64,000 nucleotides of DNA from PALSA-612 sp963791225 (GCA_963791225.1 CAWBRV010000003.1:186001-250000), one strand, 5' to 3'; positions 7,606-16,506 are shown, counted from the first letter of the stretch. Notes: generated by a model not told the origin, from the sequence alone. Numbers and translations: made by a program.

Positions 7606-8727
7606 GTGGGTCGTTCGTTCGCCGGCAAGTTCTGGCGCCTTGTGGTCGTGGCCGCTGTCAGCGTGGCCGTGATCGGGGCGTCGTCCGCGCTGCCCGCGAC
7701 CAGCGCCGCACCGCGGGTGACCATCTTCGGGGACTCGGCAGCGGAGGTGCTCGACTACGTTCCGGATGCCAAGCAGTACCTCGCCCAGGGTCTGGACGTG
7801 AACTGGCAGCTGCGGGTCTGTCGACGGCTGGTCGAGCTCAGCTGCCCGTACATGGGCGCTCGCCCACCGACGGTGCTCGACGTCGTGCACGCTGCGGCGG
7901 ACGGCTCGCTCGGGTCGATCGCGGTCATCGACGTCGGCTACAACGACTACGTCGACCAGTACCAGAACGACATGGAGACGCTACTCAAGGCGCTCGCGGC
8001 CAAGGGCGTCGAGCACGTCATCTGGACGACGATGCACGAGGTGCGCCAGGACTACCGTTCGATCAACGCCACGATTCGCGCCGAGGCGGCTCGCTGGCCG
8101 CAGATCGTGGTCGCAGACTGGAATGCCGCCGGCCAGGGGCAGGACTGGTTCAACTCCGACGGCATCCACCTGAATTCGGCCGGTGCCTGGGGCCTCGTGC
8201 ACCTGCTGCGGCCGCTCGTGCTCGCGGCGTGCGCCGATCCCTGCCAGCCGCCTCCGGTGAAGGCGGCCAGCCGCTCGTACGTGATCAGAGCAGGCGCGAC
8301 CTCGATTCAGGTCGGCCCGTATTCCGTCCTGAAGCGGGCGCTGCGAGGGACCTACGCACAGGCAACCGCTGCCTTCGGCCGGGCGACGAGCTGCCGGCTC
8401 GCCCCCGGGAAGAAGAGTCGCGCCACCTGGTCGACGCTCGGCCTGGCGATGCAGTTCATCGTCGCCCACGGGAGTCTCTGCTCGACCTCGACGGGGATGC
8501 TGGTGCAGACGTTGACCGCGGCCGGCCCGCACTGGAAGACGTCGAACGGGCTCGCGATCGGCGACTCGCTGGCGAGGCTCGAGCAGCTCTATCCCGCTGC
8601 GACGCCGCATCCGGGCGGCTACTGGCTCGCCAAGCTCGACCGGGGCGTCGACCACGCACTCCTGGCCGCCGTGGTCCGCGGCGGGCGCGTCGCGGAATTC
8701 ACACTGGGCGTTCGCACCGACTCCTAG
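7606..8727 (+). CDS. SGNH/GDSL-type secreted hydrolase-like protein
   Basis: A 373-residue exported protein. After a signal peptide (residues 10-34), block I is VTIFGDSAAE with the presumed nucleophile Ser44. GYND at 111-114 matches the block III Asn, and NSDGIHLNSAG contains the Asp185/His188 pair of block V. The C-terminal 150 residues are a separate region with paired cysteines (SCRLAPGKK, SLCSTSTG) and a GDSLARLEQLYP segment that looks like a second, unrelated sensor-like module. The likely activity is esterase or O-acetyl hydrolase on cell-surface glycans. GTG start with no strong ribosome-binding site. Confidence 0.75.
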   Translation: MGRSFAGKFWRLVVVAAVSVAVIGASSALPATSAAPRVTIFGDSAAEVLDYVPDAKQYLAQGLDVNWQLRVCRRLVELSCPYMGARPPTVLDVVHAAADGSLGSIAVIDVGYNDYVDQYQNDMETLLKALAAKGVEHVIWTTMHEVRQDYRSINATIRAEAARWPQIVVADWNAAGQGQDWFNSDGIHLNSAGAWGLVHLLRPLVLAACADPCQPPPVKAASRSYVIRAGATSIQVGPYSVLKRALRGTYAQATAAFGRATSCRLAPGKKSRATWSTLGLAMQFIVAHGSLCSTSTGMLVQTLTAAGPHWKTSNGLAIGDSLARLEQLYPAATPHPGGYWLAKLDRGVDHALLAAVVRGGRVAEFTLGVRTDS

Positions 8728-8744
8728 ATCGGTCCGAACCGATC
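8727..8744. repeat. Perfect 7-bp hairpin just after the SGNH gene stop
   Basis: GATCGGT-CCGA-ACCGATC forms a perfect stem with a four-base loop that begins at the last base of the SGNH-protein stop codon. There is no T-run, so it is not a canonical intrinsic terminator. It may stabilise the upstream mRNA or act as an operator for the nickel/cobalt transporter 53 bases downstream. Confidence 0.35.
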
Positions 8745-8797
8745 CCGGCTCGACCGCGAATGGGTCTCAACACGTCGGTGGCGACCAGGAGGCCGGG

Positions 8798-9856
8798 ATG
8801 CGATTCAGGCAGTGGACGGGAGCGTTGACGCGGGACGAGTGGTGGCGCCTCGGTGGTTTCGGCGCGGCCGTCGCGTCGCTGCATCTCGTCGGCTGGGGCC
8901 TCTTCATCTACTACTCGCGGAGCAATCCCGGGCTCGCCGGTCTCGGCACGCTCGCGTACACCTTCGGTCTCCGCCACGCGTTCGATGCCGACCACATCGC
9001 GGCGATCGACAACACGACACGGAAGTTTCTCGCTGACGGAAAGCGCTCGCTCGGGACGGGCTTCTTCTTCTCGCTCGGGCACTCGACGATCGTCTTCTCG
9101 CTCGCTGCCGGTCTCGCCATCGCCGCGAAGACGGTGAACGCGAACGTCGGCGCCTTCCACGACTACGGCTCGTATGTCGGTGCCGGCGTGTCGGGCACGT
9201 TCCTCTGGATCATCGGCATCCTCAACCTGCTCGTGCTGCTCGACATCGTGCGGATCTACCGCGACATGAAGCGGGGCAGCTACGACAAGGAGAAGCTCGA
9301 GCAGCGGCTGCTCGACCGGGGGTTCATGAACCGCTTCTTCGTCGGTCGCTTCGCATCGAAGATCAAGTCGAGCTGGCAGATGTACCCGCTCGGCGTCCTG
9401 TTCGGGCTCGGCTTCGACACCGCGTCGGAGGTCGGGCTGCTCGCGCTCGCCGCCGGCGTGGCCACACACCACGTGCCGTTTCTCGCCGTGATCTCGCTGC
9501 CGATTTTGTTCGCCGCCGGCATGAGCCTGATGGACACGGCCGACGGCGCCTTCATGAGCCAGGCCTACGGCTGGGCGTTCTCGAATCCGATCCGCAAGGT
9601 CTACTACAACATCACCGTCACGACGCTCTCGGTTGCGGTCGCGCTTGCGATCGGCACGGTCGAGCTCCTGCAGGTCTTCGCGACCAAGCTCGGCCTCGAC
9701 GACGGCTTCTGGGGCTGGCTGAACAACCTGGACTTCGGGACGATCGGCTACGGCGTCGTCGGCATCTTCGTCGCCACCTGGGCGATCTCGGTGCTGATCT
9801 GGAAGACGCGCCGCATCGAGGAGCGCTGGAACGCGCTCGTCGAGGATCCCGGCTAG
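8798..9856 (+). CDS. Nickel/cobalt transporter, NiCoT family
   Basis: A 352-residue membrane permease of the HoxN/NixA family. The signature RHAFDADHI is at residues 59-67 in transmembrane segment II. The accompanying motifs FSLGHSTIVF (91-100), LFGLGFDTASEVGLL and GMSLMDTADGAFM are all intact. The AGGAGG ribosome-binding site at 8787-8792 is 5 bases from the ATG. The protein imports Ni2+ and/or Co2+ at high affinity for metalloenzymes or cobalamin. No urease, hydrogenase or cobalamin gene is visible nearby, so the specificity is undetermined. Confidence 0.95.
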   Translation: MRFRQWTGALTRDEWWRLGGFGAAVASLHLVGWGLFIYYSRSNPGLAGLGTLAYTFGLRHAFDADHIAAIDNTTRKFLADGKRSLGTGFFFSLGHSTIVFSLAAGLAIAAKTVNANVGAFHDYGSYVGAGVSGTFLWIIGILNLLVLLDIVRIYRDMKRGSYDKEKLEQRLLDRGFMNRFFVGRFASKIKSSWQMYPLGVLFGLGFDTASEVGLLALAAGVATHHVPFLAVISLPILFAAGMSLMDTADGAFMSQAYGWAFSNPIRKVYYNITVTTLSVAVALAIGTVELLQVFATKLGLDDGFWGWLNNLDFGTIGYGVVGIFVATWAISVLIWKTRRIEERWNALVEDPG

Positions 9857-9866
9857 CCGGGCGGCG

Positions 9867-11495
9867 CTACAGGCGGGGCCGGTGGCGCTCGACGATCGCG
9901 GCCCAGTCGAGCCCGGGCGGCAGCGTTCCGTAAGCGTGCCCGCCGTCGGGCGCGAGGCGTGACGCGCAGAACGCGTCCGCGACAGTCGGGTCGCCGTGAC
10001 GGACGAGGAGCGATCCTTGCAGCGCGAGTCCCATCCGCTCGACGACACGACGGGCGCGGCCTTCGATCTCGTCCTGGTCGTGAAGCTCCCGCTCGAGCGC
10101 ATGCAGCCACGCATCGAGGCGACGGTCGGCTCCCTCCGCCAGGCGGCACTCGCCGAGGAAGGCGTCGAGCGTCCCGGGCGTCCGCCGCAGTGCGCGCAGC
10201 ACGTCGAGGCAGATCACGTTTCCCGATCCCTCCCAGATCGACTGCAGCGGCTGCTGGCGGTAGACGCGGGGCATGATCGACTCCTCGACGTACCCGTTGC
10301 CGCCGAGACACTCGAGCGACTCGGCGGCGTGGCCCGGGCCGCGCTTGCAGATCCAGTACTTCGCGACCGCGGTCGCGACGCGCGCGAACGCGCCCTCCCC
10401 CCGGTCATAGGCCCGCGCGAGCCGCAGCGCGGTGACCGTCGCGGCCTCCGACTCCACGCACAGGTCGGCGAGGACGTTGCGCTGGAGCGGTTGGTCGGCG
10501 AGCAGCCGGCCGAAGGCCGAGCGGTAGGCGGCGTGGTGCGCCGCCTGCTCGACCGACGCTCGCATTCCGGCCGCCGTGCCGAGAACGCAGTCGAGGCGCG
10601 TGTGGTTGACCATCTCGATGATCGTCGGCACGCCGCGACCCTCGTCGCCGACGAGCTGCGCCCACGCGCGGTCGAGCTCGATCTCGCCGGAGGCGTTGGA
10701 GCGGTCGCCGAGCTTGTCCTTCAGCCGCTCGATCCGGAAGCCGTTCCGCGTGCCGTCGGGGAGCACCCGCGGGAGCAGGAAGCAGGACAGCCCGCCTTCC
10801 GCCTGCGCGAGGACGAGGAACGCGTCGCACATCGGCGCCGAGCAGAACCACTTGTGACCCGTGAGCTCGTACTCTTCGTCGCCGATCGCCCGCGCCGCCG
10901 TGACGTTCGCACGGACGTCGGAGCCGCCCTGCCGCTCGGTCATCGCCATGCCGCAGAGCGCGCCGTGCTTCTCGGATGCCTGCCGCAGGCCGGGCTCGTA
11001 GGCGAGCGACGTGAGCCGCGGCTCCCACTCCTCGGCCAGGTCGGGCTGCGCGCGGAGGGCCGGCACGGCCGCGTGCGTCATCGAGAGCGGGCACGTGTGA
11101 CCCGCCTCCACCTGCGCCACGAGGTAGAAGAGGGCCGCGCGGGCGACCTGCGCACCGTCGCGAGCTTCGCGCCAGGAGAGCGCGTGGGCTCCATGCCCGA
11201 CGCTCATCGTCAGCAGCGAGTGCCAGGCGGGGTGGAATTCGACCTCGTCGATCCGGTTGCCGAAGCGGTCGTGCGTGCGGAGTCGCGGCGGATTCTCGTT
11301 GGCGAGCCGTGTCCACTCGGCCGGCTCCCCGTCCAGCAGCTCTCCGAGGGAGGTCGCCTGCTCGACCGCCCAGACGGCGCCTTCGCGCTCGAGCGCCTCG
11401 ACGAGCGGCCGGTTCTCCGCGAACAGGTTGTAGCCGGCGAGCGGCGGCGGCTGGTTCGACGCTGCGGAAGGCCCGAGGCGGGCGGCGATCCCCAC
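9867..11495 (-). CDS. AidB-like acyl-CoA dehydrogenase
   Basis: A 542-residue flavoprotein of the acyl-CoA dehydrogenase superfamily, AidB subgroup. The features are the length above 540, MAMTERQGGSDVRANVT (flavin-contacting loop), ELTGHKWFCSAPMCDAFLVL, and near the C-terminal domain ECLGGNGYVEESIMPRVYR and SIWEGSGNVICLDVLR, which are hallmarks of AidB/isovaleryl-CoA-dehydrogenase-like proteins. The start is a GTG at 11495; an ATG in another frame just upstream does not fit. AidB homologues bind DNA and FAD and may protect against alkylation, though many catabolise branched acyl-CoAs. It is divergent from the P-loop kinase, 20 bases away. Confidence 0.92.
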   Translation of the reverse strand: MGIAARLGPSAASNQPPPLAGYNLFAENRPLVEALEREGAVWAVEQATSLGELLDGEPAEWTRLANENPPRLRTHDRFGNRIDEVEFHPAWHSLLTMSVGHGAHALSWREARDGAQVARAALFYLVAQVEAGHTCPLSMTHAAVPALRAQPDLAEEWEPRLTSLAYEPGLRQASEKHGALCGMAMTERQGGSDVRANVTAARAIGDEEYELTGHKWFCSAPMCDAFLVLAQAEGGLSCFLLPRVLPDGTRNGFRIERLKDKLGDRSNASGEIELDRAWAQLVGDEGRGVPTIIEMVNHTRLDCVLGTAAGMRASVEQAAHHAAYRSAFGRLLADQPLQRNVLADLCVESEAATVTALRLARAYDRGEGAFARVATAVAKYWICKRGPGHAAESLECLGGNGYVEESIMPRVYRQQPLQSIWEGSGNVICLDVLRALRRTPGTLDAFLGECRLAEGADRRLDAWLHALERELHDQDEIEGRARRVVERMGLALQGSLLVRHGDPTVADAFCASRLAPDGGHAYGTLPPGLDWAAIVERHRPRL

Positions 11496-11515
11496 CGGCT
11501 CATGGTATTCCTGCC

Positions 11516-12025
11516 ATGGTGCGGGTGCTGCTGACCGGGATGTCCGGAACCGGCAAGTCGACGGTGGTCGCCGAGTTGGCCGCGCGGGGCTATCGGGCCG
11601 TGGATCTCGACTGCGACGAGTACTCGGAGTGGGTCGCGGTCGCCGACGACGCAGGCACGCCGGGATCTCCTGTCGAGGCGGGCCGCGACTGGGTCTGGCG
11701 AGAGGACCGCGTCCGCGACCTCCTGGCGCGCGCGGACGGGGACATGCTGTTCGTGAGCGGGTGCGCGGCGAACATGAGCGTGTTCCTGCCCCGCTTCGAC
11801 CGCGTCGTCCTGCTGAGCGCGCCGGCCGACGTCATCGTCGAGCGGCTGGCCGCACGCGCGGAGGGGGAATACGGCACGCGTCCAGGCGACGTCGCCCGTG
11901 TACTGGACAACGTCGAGACGGTCGAGCCGTTGCTGCGGCGCATCGTTGGGTACGAGATCGACACCAGCGCGCCGCTCGAGGACGTCATCGCCGCCGTTCT
12001 GGAGCTCGCGCGAGCGCCCGGCTGA
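11516..12025 (+). CDS. P-loop NTPase, small kinase-like (shikimate/adenylate kinase fold)
   Basis: A 169-residue protein with a Walker A motif LLTGMSGTGKST at residues 5-16 at the very N-terminus, followed by RGYRAVDLDCDEYSEW, which resembles the acceptor-binding region of shikimate- or gluconate-kinase-like enzymes. DMLFVSGCAANM is the probable Walker B strand, and VERLAARAEGEYGTRPGDVARVL is the lid/arginine region. The phosphate acceptor cannot be identified. The ATG at 11516 is set by the position of the P-loop; longer in-frame extensions overlap the divergent acyl-CoA dehydrogenase. Confidence 0.8.
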   Translation: MVRVLLTGMSGTGKSTVVAELAARGYRAVDLDCDEYSEWVAVADDAGTPGSPVEAGRDWVWREDRVRDLLARADGDMLFVSGCAANMSVFLPRFDRVVLLSAPADVIVERLAARAEGEYGTRPGDVARVLDNVETVEPLLRRIVGYEIDTSAPLEDVIAAVLELARAPG

Positions 12026-12031
12026 CCAGCG

Positions 12032-12172
12032 TCACTCGTCGGCGAAGCCGCACTCCAGGCAGATGTGGGTCGTCTCCTCGCCGTCGACCACGATGCCCAT
12101 CGTCACCCCGCAGGCGGGGCAGATCGGCGGGCGGTCGTCGTCAGCCTCGGGGACGTCGTCGTCCGGCTCCAC
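12032..12172 (-). CDS. 46-residue zinc-ribbon protein
   Basis: A very small ORF reading VEPDDDVPEADDDRPPICPA, then CGVTMGIVVDGEETTHICLE and CGFADE. Two CxxC knuckles (PICPACG and HICLECG) separated by 17 residues form a zinc ribbon, preceded by an acidic tail. The GTG start is the only one possible because an in-frame TAG lies three codons upstream. It sits between the P-loop kinase and typA on the opposite strand. The cysteine spacing and the coherent acidic N-terminus argue for a real gene; the function is unknown. Confidence 0.6.
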   Translation of the reverse strand: MEPDDDVPEADDDRPPICPACGVTMGIVVDGEETTHICLECGFADE

Positions 12173-12221
12173 CTCGGCAGCCTAGAGCGGGCCTTGGCCC
12201 GGGCGCGGGTACCCTCGACGG

Positions 12222-14066
12222 GTGCCCACCGTCTCCGGCATCCGCAACGTCGCCATCGTCGCCCATGTCGACCATGGGAAGACGACGCTCGTCGACGCGC
12301 TCCTTTGGCAGTCCGGCGCGTTCCGCGCGAATCAGGACGTGGCCGAGCGCGTCCTCGACACGGGCGACCTCGAGCGCGAGAAGGGGATCACGATCCTGGC
12401 CAAGAACACGGCCGTTCGCTACGGCGAGGTCAAGATCAACATCGTCGACACGCCGGGGCACGCGGACTTCGGCGGCGAGGTCGAGCGCGGGCTGACGATG
12501 GTCGACGGCGTGCTGCTGCTCGTCGACGCGAGCGAGGGGCCGCTGCCGCAGACCCGGTTCGTGCTGCGCAAGGCGCTCGAGGCGCGGCTTCCGGTCGTGC
12601 TCGTCGTCAACAAGGTCGACCGCCCCGACGCCCGGATCGCCGAGGTCGTGGACGAGGTGTACGCGCTCTTCCTCGACCTCGACGCCGACGAGAGCCAGAT
12701 CGACTTCCCGATCGTCTACTGCAACGCCCGCGCCGGCCGGGCCTCGCTCGACCAGGACCCGGAAGCACTCGGCCCGGACATGCACCCGCTGCTCGACCTG
12801 ATCCTCGAGCACATCCCGCCGCCCACCTACGAGGAAGGGCACCCGCTGCAGGCGCTCGTCACCAACCTCGATGCCTCGCCGTACGTCGGTCGCCTTGCCC
12901 TCTGCCGCGTCGTCCAGGGCACGATCCGGCGGGCGCAGCAGGTCGCCTGGTGCCGTGCGGACGGCACGATCGAGCGGGTCAAGGCGACCGAGCTGTACGT
13001 GAGCGAGGCGCTCGACCGGGTCGAGGCGGACGAGGCCGGCCCGGGCGAGCTGATCGCGGTCGCAGGCATTCCCGAGGTCATGATCGGCGAGACGCTCGCC
13101 GACCCGCTCGACCCGCGGCCGCTGCCCGTGATCTCGGTGGACGAGCCCTCGCTCTCGATGACGATCGGCATAAACACCTCGCCGCTCGCCGGCCTCGACG
13201 GGGCCAAGGTGACGGCGCGGCTGATCGAGAACCGCCTCGCCGCCGAGCTCGTCGGCAACGTCTCGCTGCGGGTCCTTCCCACCGAGCGGCCGGACACGTG
13301 GGAGGTCCAGGGCCGAGGCGAGCTGCAGCTCGAGGTGCTGATCGAGCAGATGCGCCGCGAGGGCTTCGAGCTGACCGTCGGCAAGCCGAAGGTCCTGACG
13401 CGGCTGATCGACGGGAAGGTGCACGAGCCGGTCGAGCGCGTCTCGGTCGACGCTCCCGAGGAGTACCTCGGCGTCGTCACCCAGCTCTTTGCTCTCAGGA
13501 AAGGCAGGACGGAAGCGCTCGTCAACCACGGCACCGGCTGGGTGCGGCTCGACGTCGTCGTGCCCGCGCGCGGACTGATCGGCTTCCGCACCGAGTTCCT
13601 CACCGAGACACGCGGCACCGGGATCCTCCATCACGTCTTCGAGCGCTTCGAGCCCTGGCACGGCGAGTTCCGCATGCGGCCGACCGGGAGCCTCGTCGCC
13701 GACCGCTCCGGCAAGACGAACTCGTTCGCGCTGCTCAACTTGCAGGAGCGGGGGTCGCTGTTCGTCGGTCCGGGCACGGACGTCTACGAGGGGATGATCG
13801 TCGGCGAGAACTCGCGCTCCGAGGATCTCGACGTCAACGCCACGAAGGAGAAGAAGCTGACCAACATGCGCTCGTCGACGTCCGACGAGCTCGTGCGACT
13901 GATCCCGCCGCGGGCGCTCTCTCTCGACCAGGCGCTCGAGCTGATCGGCGAGGACGAGTGCGTCGAGGTGACGCCGTCCAACGTACGGCTGCGCAAGGTT
14001 CACCTCTCTGCGCAGACCCGGCAGACCGCTGCGAGCCGCAAGGCGCGCGGGCTGGCGGCGGTCTAG
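12222..14066 (+). CDS. typA: Ribosome-associated GTPase TypA/BipA
   Basis: A 614-residue translational GTPase. The G domain has AHVDHGKTTLVDALL (G1, residues 14-28), EREKGITI (G2), IVDTPGHADFGGEVER (G3) and VVNKVDRPDAR (G4). After the beta-barrel domain come the EF-G-like domains III and V, and the TypA-specific C-terminal domain with RGLIGFRTEFLT, GSLVADRSGKTNSFALLNLQ and NSRSEDLDVNATKEKKLTNM. The length is typical of the family. TypA binds the 70S ribosome and is needed for 50S assembly and growth under stress or cold. GTG start; greA follows after 2 bases. Confidence 0.97.
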   Translation: MPTVSGIRNVAIVAHVDHGKTTLVDALLWQSGAFRANQDVAERVLDTGDLEREKGITILAKNTAVRYGEVKINIVDTPGHADFGGEVERGLTMVDGVLLLVDASEGPLPQTRFVLRKALEARLPVVLVVNKVDRPDARIAEVVDEVYALFLDLDADESQIDFPIVYCNARAGRASLDQDPEALGPDMHPLLDLILEHIPPPTYEEGHPLQALVTNLDASPYVGRLALCRVVQGTIRRAQQVAWCRADGTIERVKATELYVSEALDRVEADEAGPGELIAVAGIPEVMIGETLADPLDPRPLPVISVDEPSLSMTIGINTSPLAGLDGAKVTARLIENRLAAELVGNVSLRVLPTERPDTWEVQGRGELQLEVLIEQMRREGFELTVGKPKVLTRLIDGKVHEPVERVSVDAPEEYLGVVTQLFALRKGRTEALVNHGTGWVRLDVVVPARGLIGFRTEFLTETRGTGILHHVFERFEPWHGEFRMRPTGSLVADRSGKTNSFALLNLQERGSLFVGPGTDVYEGMIVGENSRSEDLDVNATKEKKLTNMRSSTSDELVRLIPPRALSLDQALELIGEDECVEVTPSNVRLRKVHLSAQTRQTAASRKARGLAAV

Positions 14067-14068
14067 AC

Positions 14069-14530
14069 GTGGGCGAGCAGCTGACCGCTGAGCAGCACGC
14101 GAAGCTGGTCGCCCAGCTCGCCGAGCTCGAAGGGCCGAAGCGTGCGGAGATCGTGGAGGCGATCAAGGTGGCGCGCGGCCACGGCGATCTCTCCGAGAAC
14201 TTCGAGTACCACGCGGCGAAGAACGAGCAGGGCCTGCTCGAACGTCAGATCAGAATCCTCCGCGACCGGCTCGGACAGGGGCAGATCGTCGAGAACGCGG
14301 CAGCGGACGTGGTCGGCGTCGGCTCCCATGTCGTCGTCGAGGACGAGCGGGGAGAGCGGATCGACGTCGAGCTGTCGTCGCTGGGCGGGTCGGGCTCGGT
14401 CTCGCCGTCGTCGCCGCTCGGATCGGCCATCCTCGGCAAGCGAGTCGGCGACTCCGTCGACGTGGCGGCGCCGCGAGGCTCGTGGCGCGCGACGATCGTC
14501 GAGATCCGCGCGGCGAAGCCGGGCGGCTGA
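14069..14530 (+). CDS. greA: Transcription elongation factor GreA
   Basis: A 153-residue Gre factor. The N-terminal coiled coil contains the conserved IKVARGHGDLSENFEYHAAK stretch with the acidic DLSEN tip that reaches the RNA polymerase active site, followed by LLERQIRILRDRL. The C-terminal FKBP-like domain contains SPLGSAILGKRVGDSVDVAAPRG, a canonical GreA motif. GreA stimulates cleavage of backtracked transcripts. The GTG start lies 2 bases after the typA stop, so typA-greA is an operon joining translation and transcription fidelity functions. Confidence 0.95.
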   Translation: MGEQLTAEQHAKLVAQLAELEGPKRAEIVEAIKVARGHGDLSENFEYHAAKNEQGLLERQIRILRDRLGQGQIVENAAADVVGVGSHVVVEDERGERIDVELSSLGGSGSVSPSSPLGSAILGKRVGDSVDVAAPRGSWRATIVEIRAAKPGG

Positions 14531-14541
14531 ACCAGAGAGAG

Positions 14542-14575
14542 GATCGAGGGCCGGCGCCGCGTCCGGCCCCCGATC
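14542..14575. terminator. Bidirectional hairpin between greA and the beta-helix gene
   Basis: GATCGAGGGCCGG, an eight-base loop, then CCGGCCCCCGATC forms a 13-position stem with a single A/C mismatch. It lies in the 57-base gap between two convergent genes. It lacks a T-run but is well placed to end both transcripts. Confidence 0.5.
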
Positions 14576-14587
14576 GACGACTCGGAG

Positions 14588-16033
14588 CTAGGGACAGACG
14601 GGCGTGTTGACGACGTTGTTCGGGCTGTTCAGCCACACGCTCGACATCGAGATCGTGTACGTCGCTGTCGAGCAGTTGAACAGGCCGCCGCCGTTGACCG
14701 TCGCCTGGTTGTGCACGACGTTGGTGTGCGAAAGGAGCGTGACGTTCGACGACCCGTCACCGGGCTCGTTGAAGATGCCGCCTCCGTGGCGGGCGACATT
14801 CGGGTTGAGGGTGTGCCCGACCTGCCCGATGTAGCTGTTCGAGAGCGTGAACTGGGCGGCGTTCCCACTGGCCACAGTGCCGTTCGACTGGTAGACGGCC
14901 CCGCCGTCGCCCTTGCGCGCCAGGTTGCCGCCGAACGTGGAGTTGGACACGTGGACCGACGCGGTGTTGTTGTTCGCGCCGTAGTTGGCGATCCCTCCGC
15001 CGTCGCCGTTCCTGGTCGAGTTGTACGAGATCGTCGTCGCGTCGATCCAGAGATCGGCGTCTCCGTACTGCGCCGAGCTGAGGATCCCGGCGCCGTCGGA
15101 CGTGGACGAATTGTGATCCACGCTGGACGTCTCGAGCGAGACGCCGAGCACTGCGGGCCCGCTGCCGCCCCAGTACATGATCCCGCCGCCCTGGGCTGCG
15201 GTGTTGCCGGAGACGCCCGTGTTCGTCAGGTAGAGGTCGGAGCGACTAACCGAGATGCCGCCTCCCCAGCTCTGCCCGTTCGCCGACGTGGCCGCGTTGT
15301 GCGCGATCGTCGACGAGGAGATCTCGACATAAGCGCCGCCGTCGAGATAAACCCCTCCGCCGTACGAGCCGCCCCCGGAGTCGAGGGCGGTGTTGCTCGA
15401 GATCGACGTCCCGGTGATGTAGGCGCTGCCGGCAGTGTTCGCGAGGTCGACGGAGATACCGCCGCCGGGGCCTCCGCCGGCGGTGTTGCCACTGATCGTC
15501 GAGTCGCTCGAGTAGAACTCCGCGCTGTTGGTCACCTCGACGCCGCCACCACCGCCCGTTGTCGACGCGTTGCCGCTGACGGTCGACGAGTTCAGATGAA
15601 GCGTCGCGTCGTCGAGCGCGATCCCGCCGCCGTAGAAGTACGCCGTGTTCCCGGAGACGGTCGAGTTCTGCAGTGTGACGCTCGCACCGTCGTAGGCGGA
15701 CACACCGCCGCCGTTCCCGCCTGTTGAGCCGCCCGTGATCGCCAGGCTCTGAATCGACACCGTGCTGCCGTCGATGCCGATCGTGGTCTCCACACCCTGG
15801 CCGTAGAGCCCGGCGCCCGCGGCCACGCCCGTCAACGTCGTGTTGTCGCCGGGGTTCGTGAAGAACGGCCCGTAACAGACACCCGTGATCGTGTACGAGC
15901 CCGACGGGATCGTCGAGGGCAGAGCGAAGTGGTTCGTGGTGCAGTCGATCGCCGTGGCGGCGTTGGCCGTGCCGAGTCCGGCTACGAGTGACGCGGCGAG
16001 CGACGCTGTCAGGAGTACGAGGAATCGGGTCAT
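14588..16033 (-). CDS. Secreted right-handed beta-helix repeat protein
   Basis: A 481-residue exported protein with a signal peptide (residues 1-25, ending ANA). The rest is a series of solenoid rungs with the recurring pattern STVSGNTA...GGGI, for example NSTVSGNTAYFYGGGIAL and SSTIAHNAATSANG, as in polymorphic outer-membrane-protein-like and pectate-lyase-type parallel beta-helices. About a dozen rungs are visible. No catalytic site is recognisable and the protein ends with a short tail including a cysteine. A surface-binding or adhesion role is inferred. It is convergent with greA. Confidence 0.85.
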   Translation of the reverse strand: MTRFLVLLTASLAASLVAGLGTANAATAIDCTTNHFALPSTIPSGSYTITGVCYGPFFTNPGDNTTLTGVAAGAGLYGQGVETTIGIDGSTVSIQSLAITGGSTGGNGGGVSAYDGASVTLQNSTVSGNTAYFYGGGIALDDATLHLNSSTVSGNASTTGGGGGVEVTNSAEFYSSDSTISGNTAGGGPGGGISVDLANTAGSAYITGTSISSNTALDSGGGSYGGGVYLDGGAYVEISSSTIAHNAATSANGQSWGGGISVSRSDLYLTNTGVSGNTAAQGGGIMYWGGSGPAVLGVSLETSSVDHNSSTSDGAGILSSAQYGDADLWIDATTISYNSTRNGDGGGIANYGANNNTASVHVSNSTFGGNLARKGDGGAVYQSNGTVASGNAAQFTLSNSYIGQVGHTLNPNVARHGGGIFNEPGDGSSNVTLLSHTNVVHNQATVNGGGLFNCSTATYTISMSSVWLNSPNNVVNTPVCP

Positions 16034-16319
16034 CGGAGGCCTCTCGGGAAGAGTGACGGGACCGGAAAGCTGGCTGGATTATGCGTACACGGTCAAGACG
16101 GCGTAACGGCCGCGCGCATGCCCTCTACTCCAACGAGCACAGCCAACCTAGCGTGTTGCCTTGGTGAGGGTCCAGGTGGGAAGGTTTGGCCCATGGTGGT
16201 GGGGGTGCCGTTGCAGTTGCGGATGAGGAGGGGGCCGCCTTCGCCGTATTGGCCGGTTGGGCAGTGCCGGCTGTCGGGGCCTTGGGTTGCGTTCCATGTC
16301 CATTCGAGGACGGCGATCA
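16034..16319. other. Intergenic region without a supportable gene
   Basis: This is the upstream region of the beta-helix gene. Its right part (16150-16310) can be read on the minus strand as a cysteine-containing peptide (WTWNATQGPDSRHCPTGQYG, then GGPLLIRNCNGTP), but this has no start signal, no family resemblance and ends at a junction with a LuxR fragment. It may be the tail of a decayed secreted protein. Confidence 0.4.
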
Positions 16320-16416
16320 ATGAGCCCGAAGACGATCGAGTACCACCTCGCGAACGTCTACCGGAAGCTCCGACATTCACTCACGCGCGGAGCTCGCGCG
16401 GATCGTCGCGCGTGAC
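16320..16416 (+). pseudogene. Remnant of a LuxR-type HTH domain
   Basis: The plus strand reads MSPKTIEYHLANVYRKL and then, after one extra base at 16371, DIHSRAELARIVAR. Joined, these are the recognition helix and last helix of a LuxR/GerE DNA-binding domain. Nothing upstream encodes the rest of such a protein and no stop codon occurs before the tRNA, so this is a decayed fragment broken on its 5' side near 16318. What it belonged to is unknown. Confidence 0.65.
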
Positions 16417-16470
16417 GCGCCGGTCGGTGCCAAGACCGATGACCGGGCGGCTGAGCGCGAGCTCGATCCA

Positions 16471-16497
16471 AAACAAAAAGACGCTGTTTCCAGCGCC
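16471..16497 (-). terminator. Intrinsic terminator after tRNA-Asp
   Basis: On the minus strand a 7-bp stem (GGCGCTG with CAGCGTC, one G-U pair, GAAA tetraloop) is followed by TTTTTGTTTT. It starts ten bases after the tRNA 3' end and is a textbook rho-independent terminator. Confidence 0.85.
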
Positions 16498-16506
16498 TTT
16501 CCGGGA

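Noticed and set aside
12141..14003. A 620-codon frame antisense to typA
   Set aside because: It mirrors the third-position GC bias of typA and has no family resemblance.
16093..16380. A 95-codon minus-strand frame upstream of the beta-helix gene
   Set aside because: No ribosome-binding site, no family, and it runs antisense across the LuxR fragment; noted only as possible debris.
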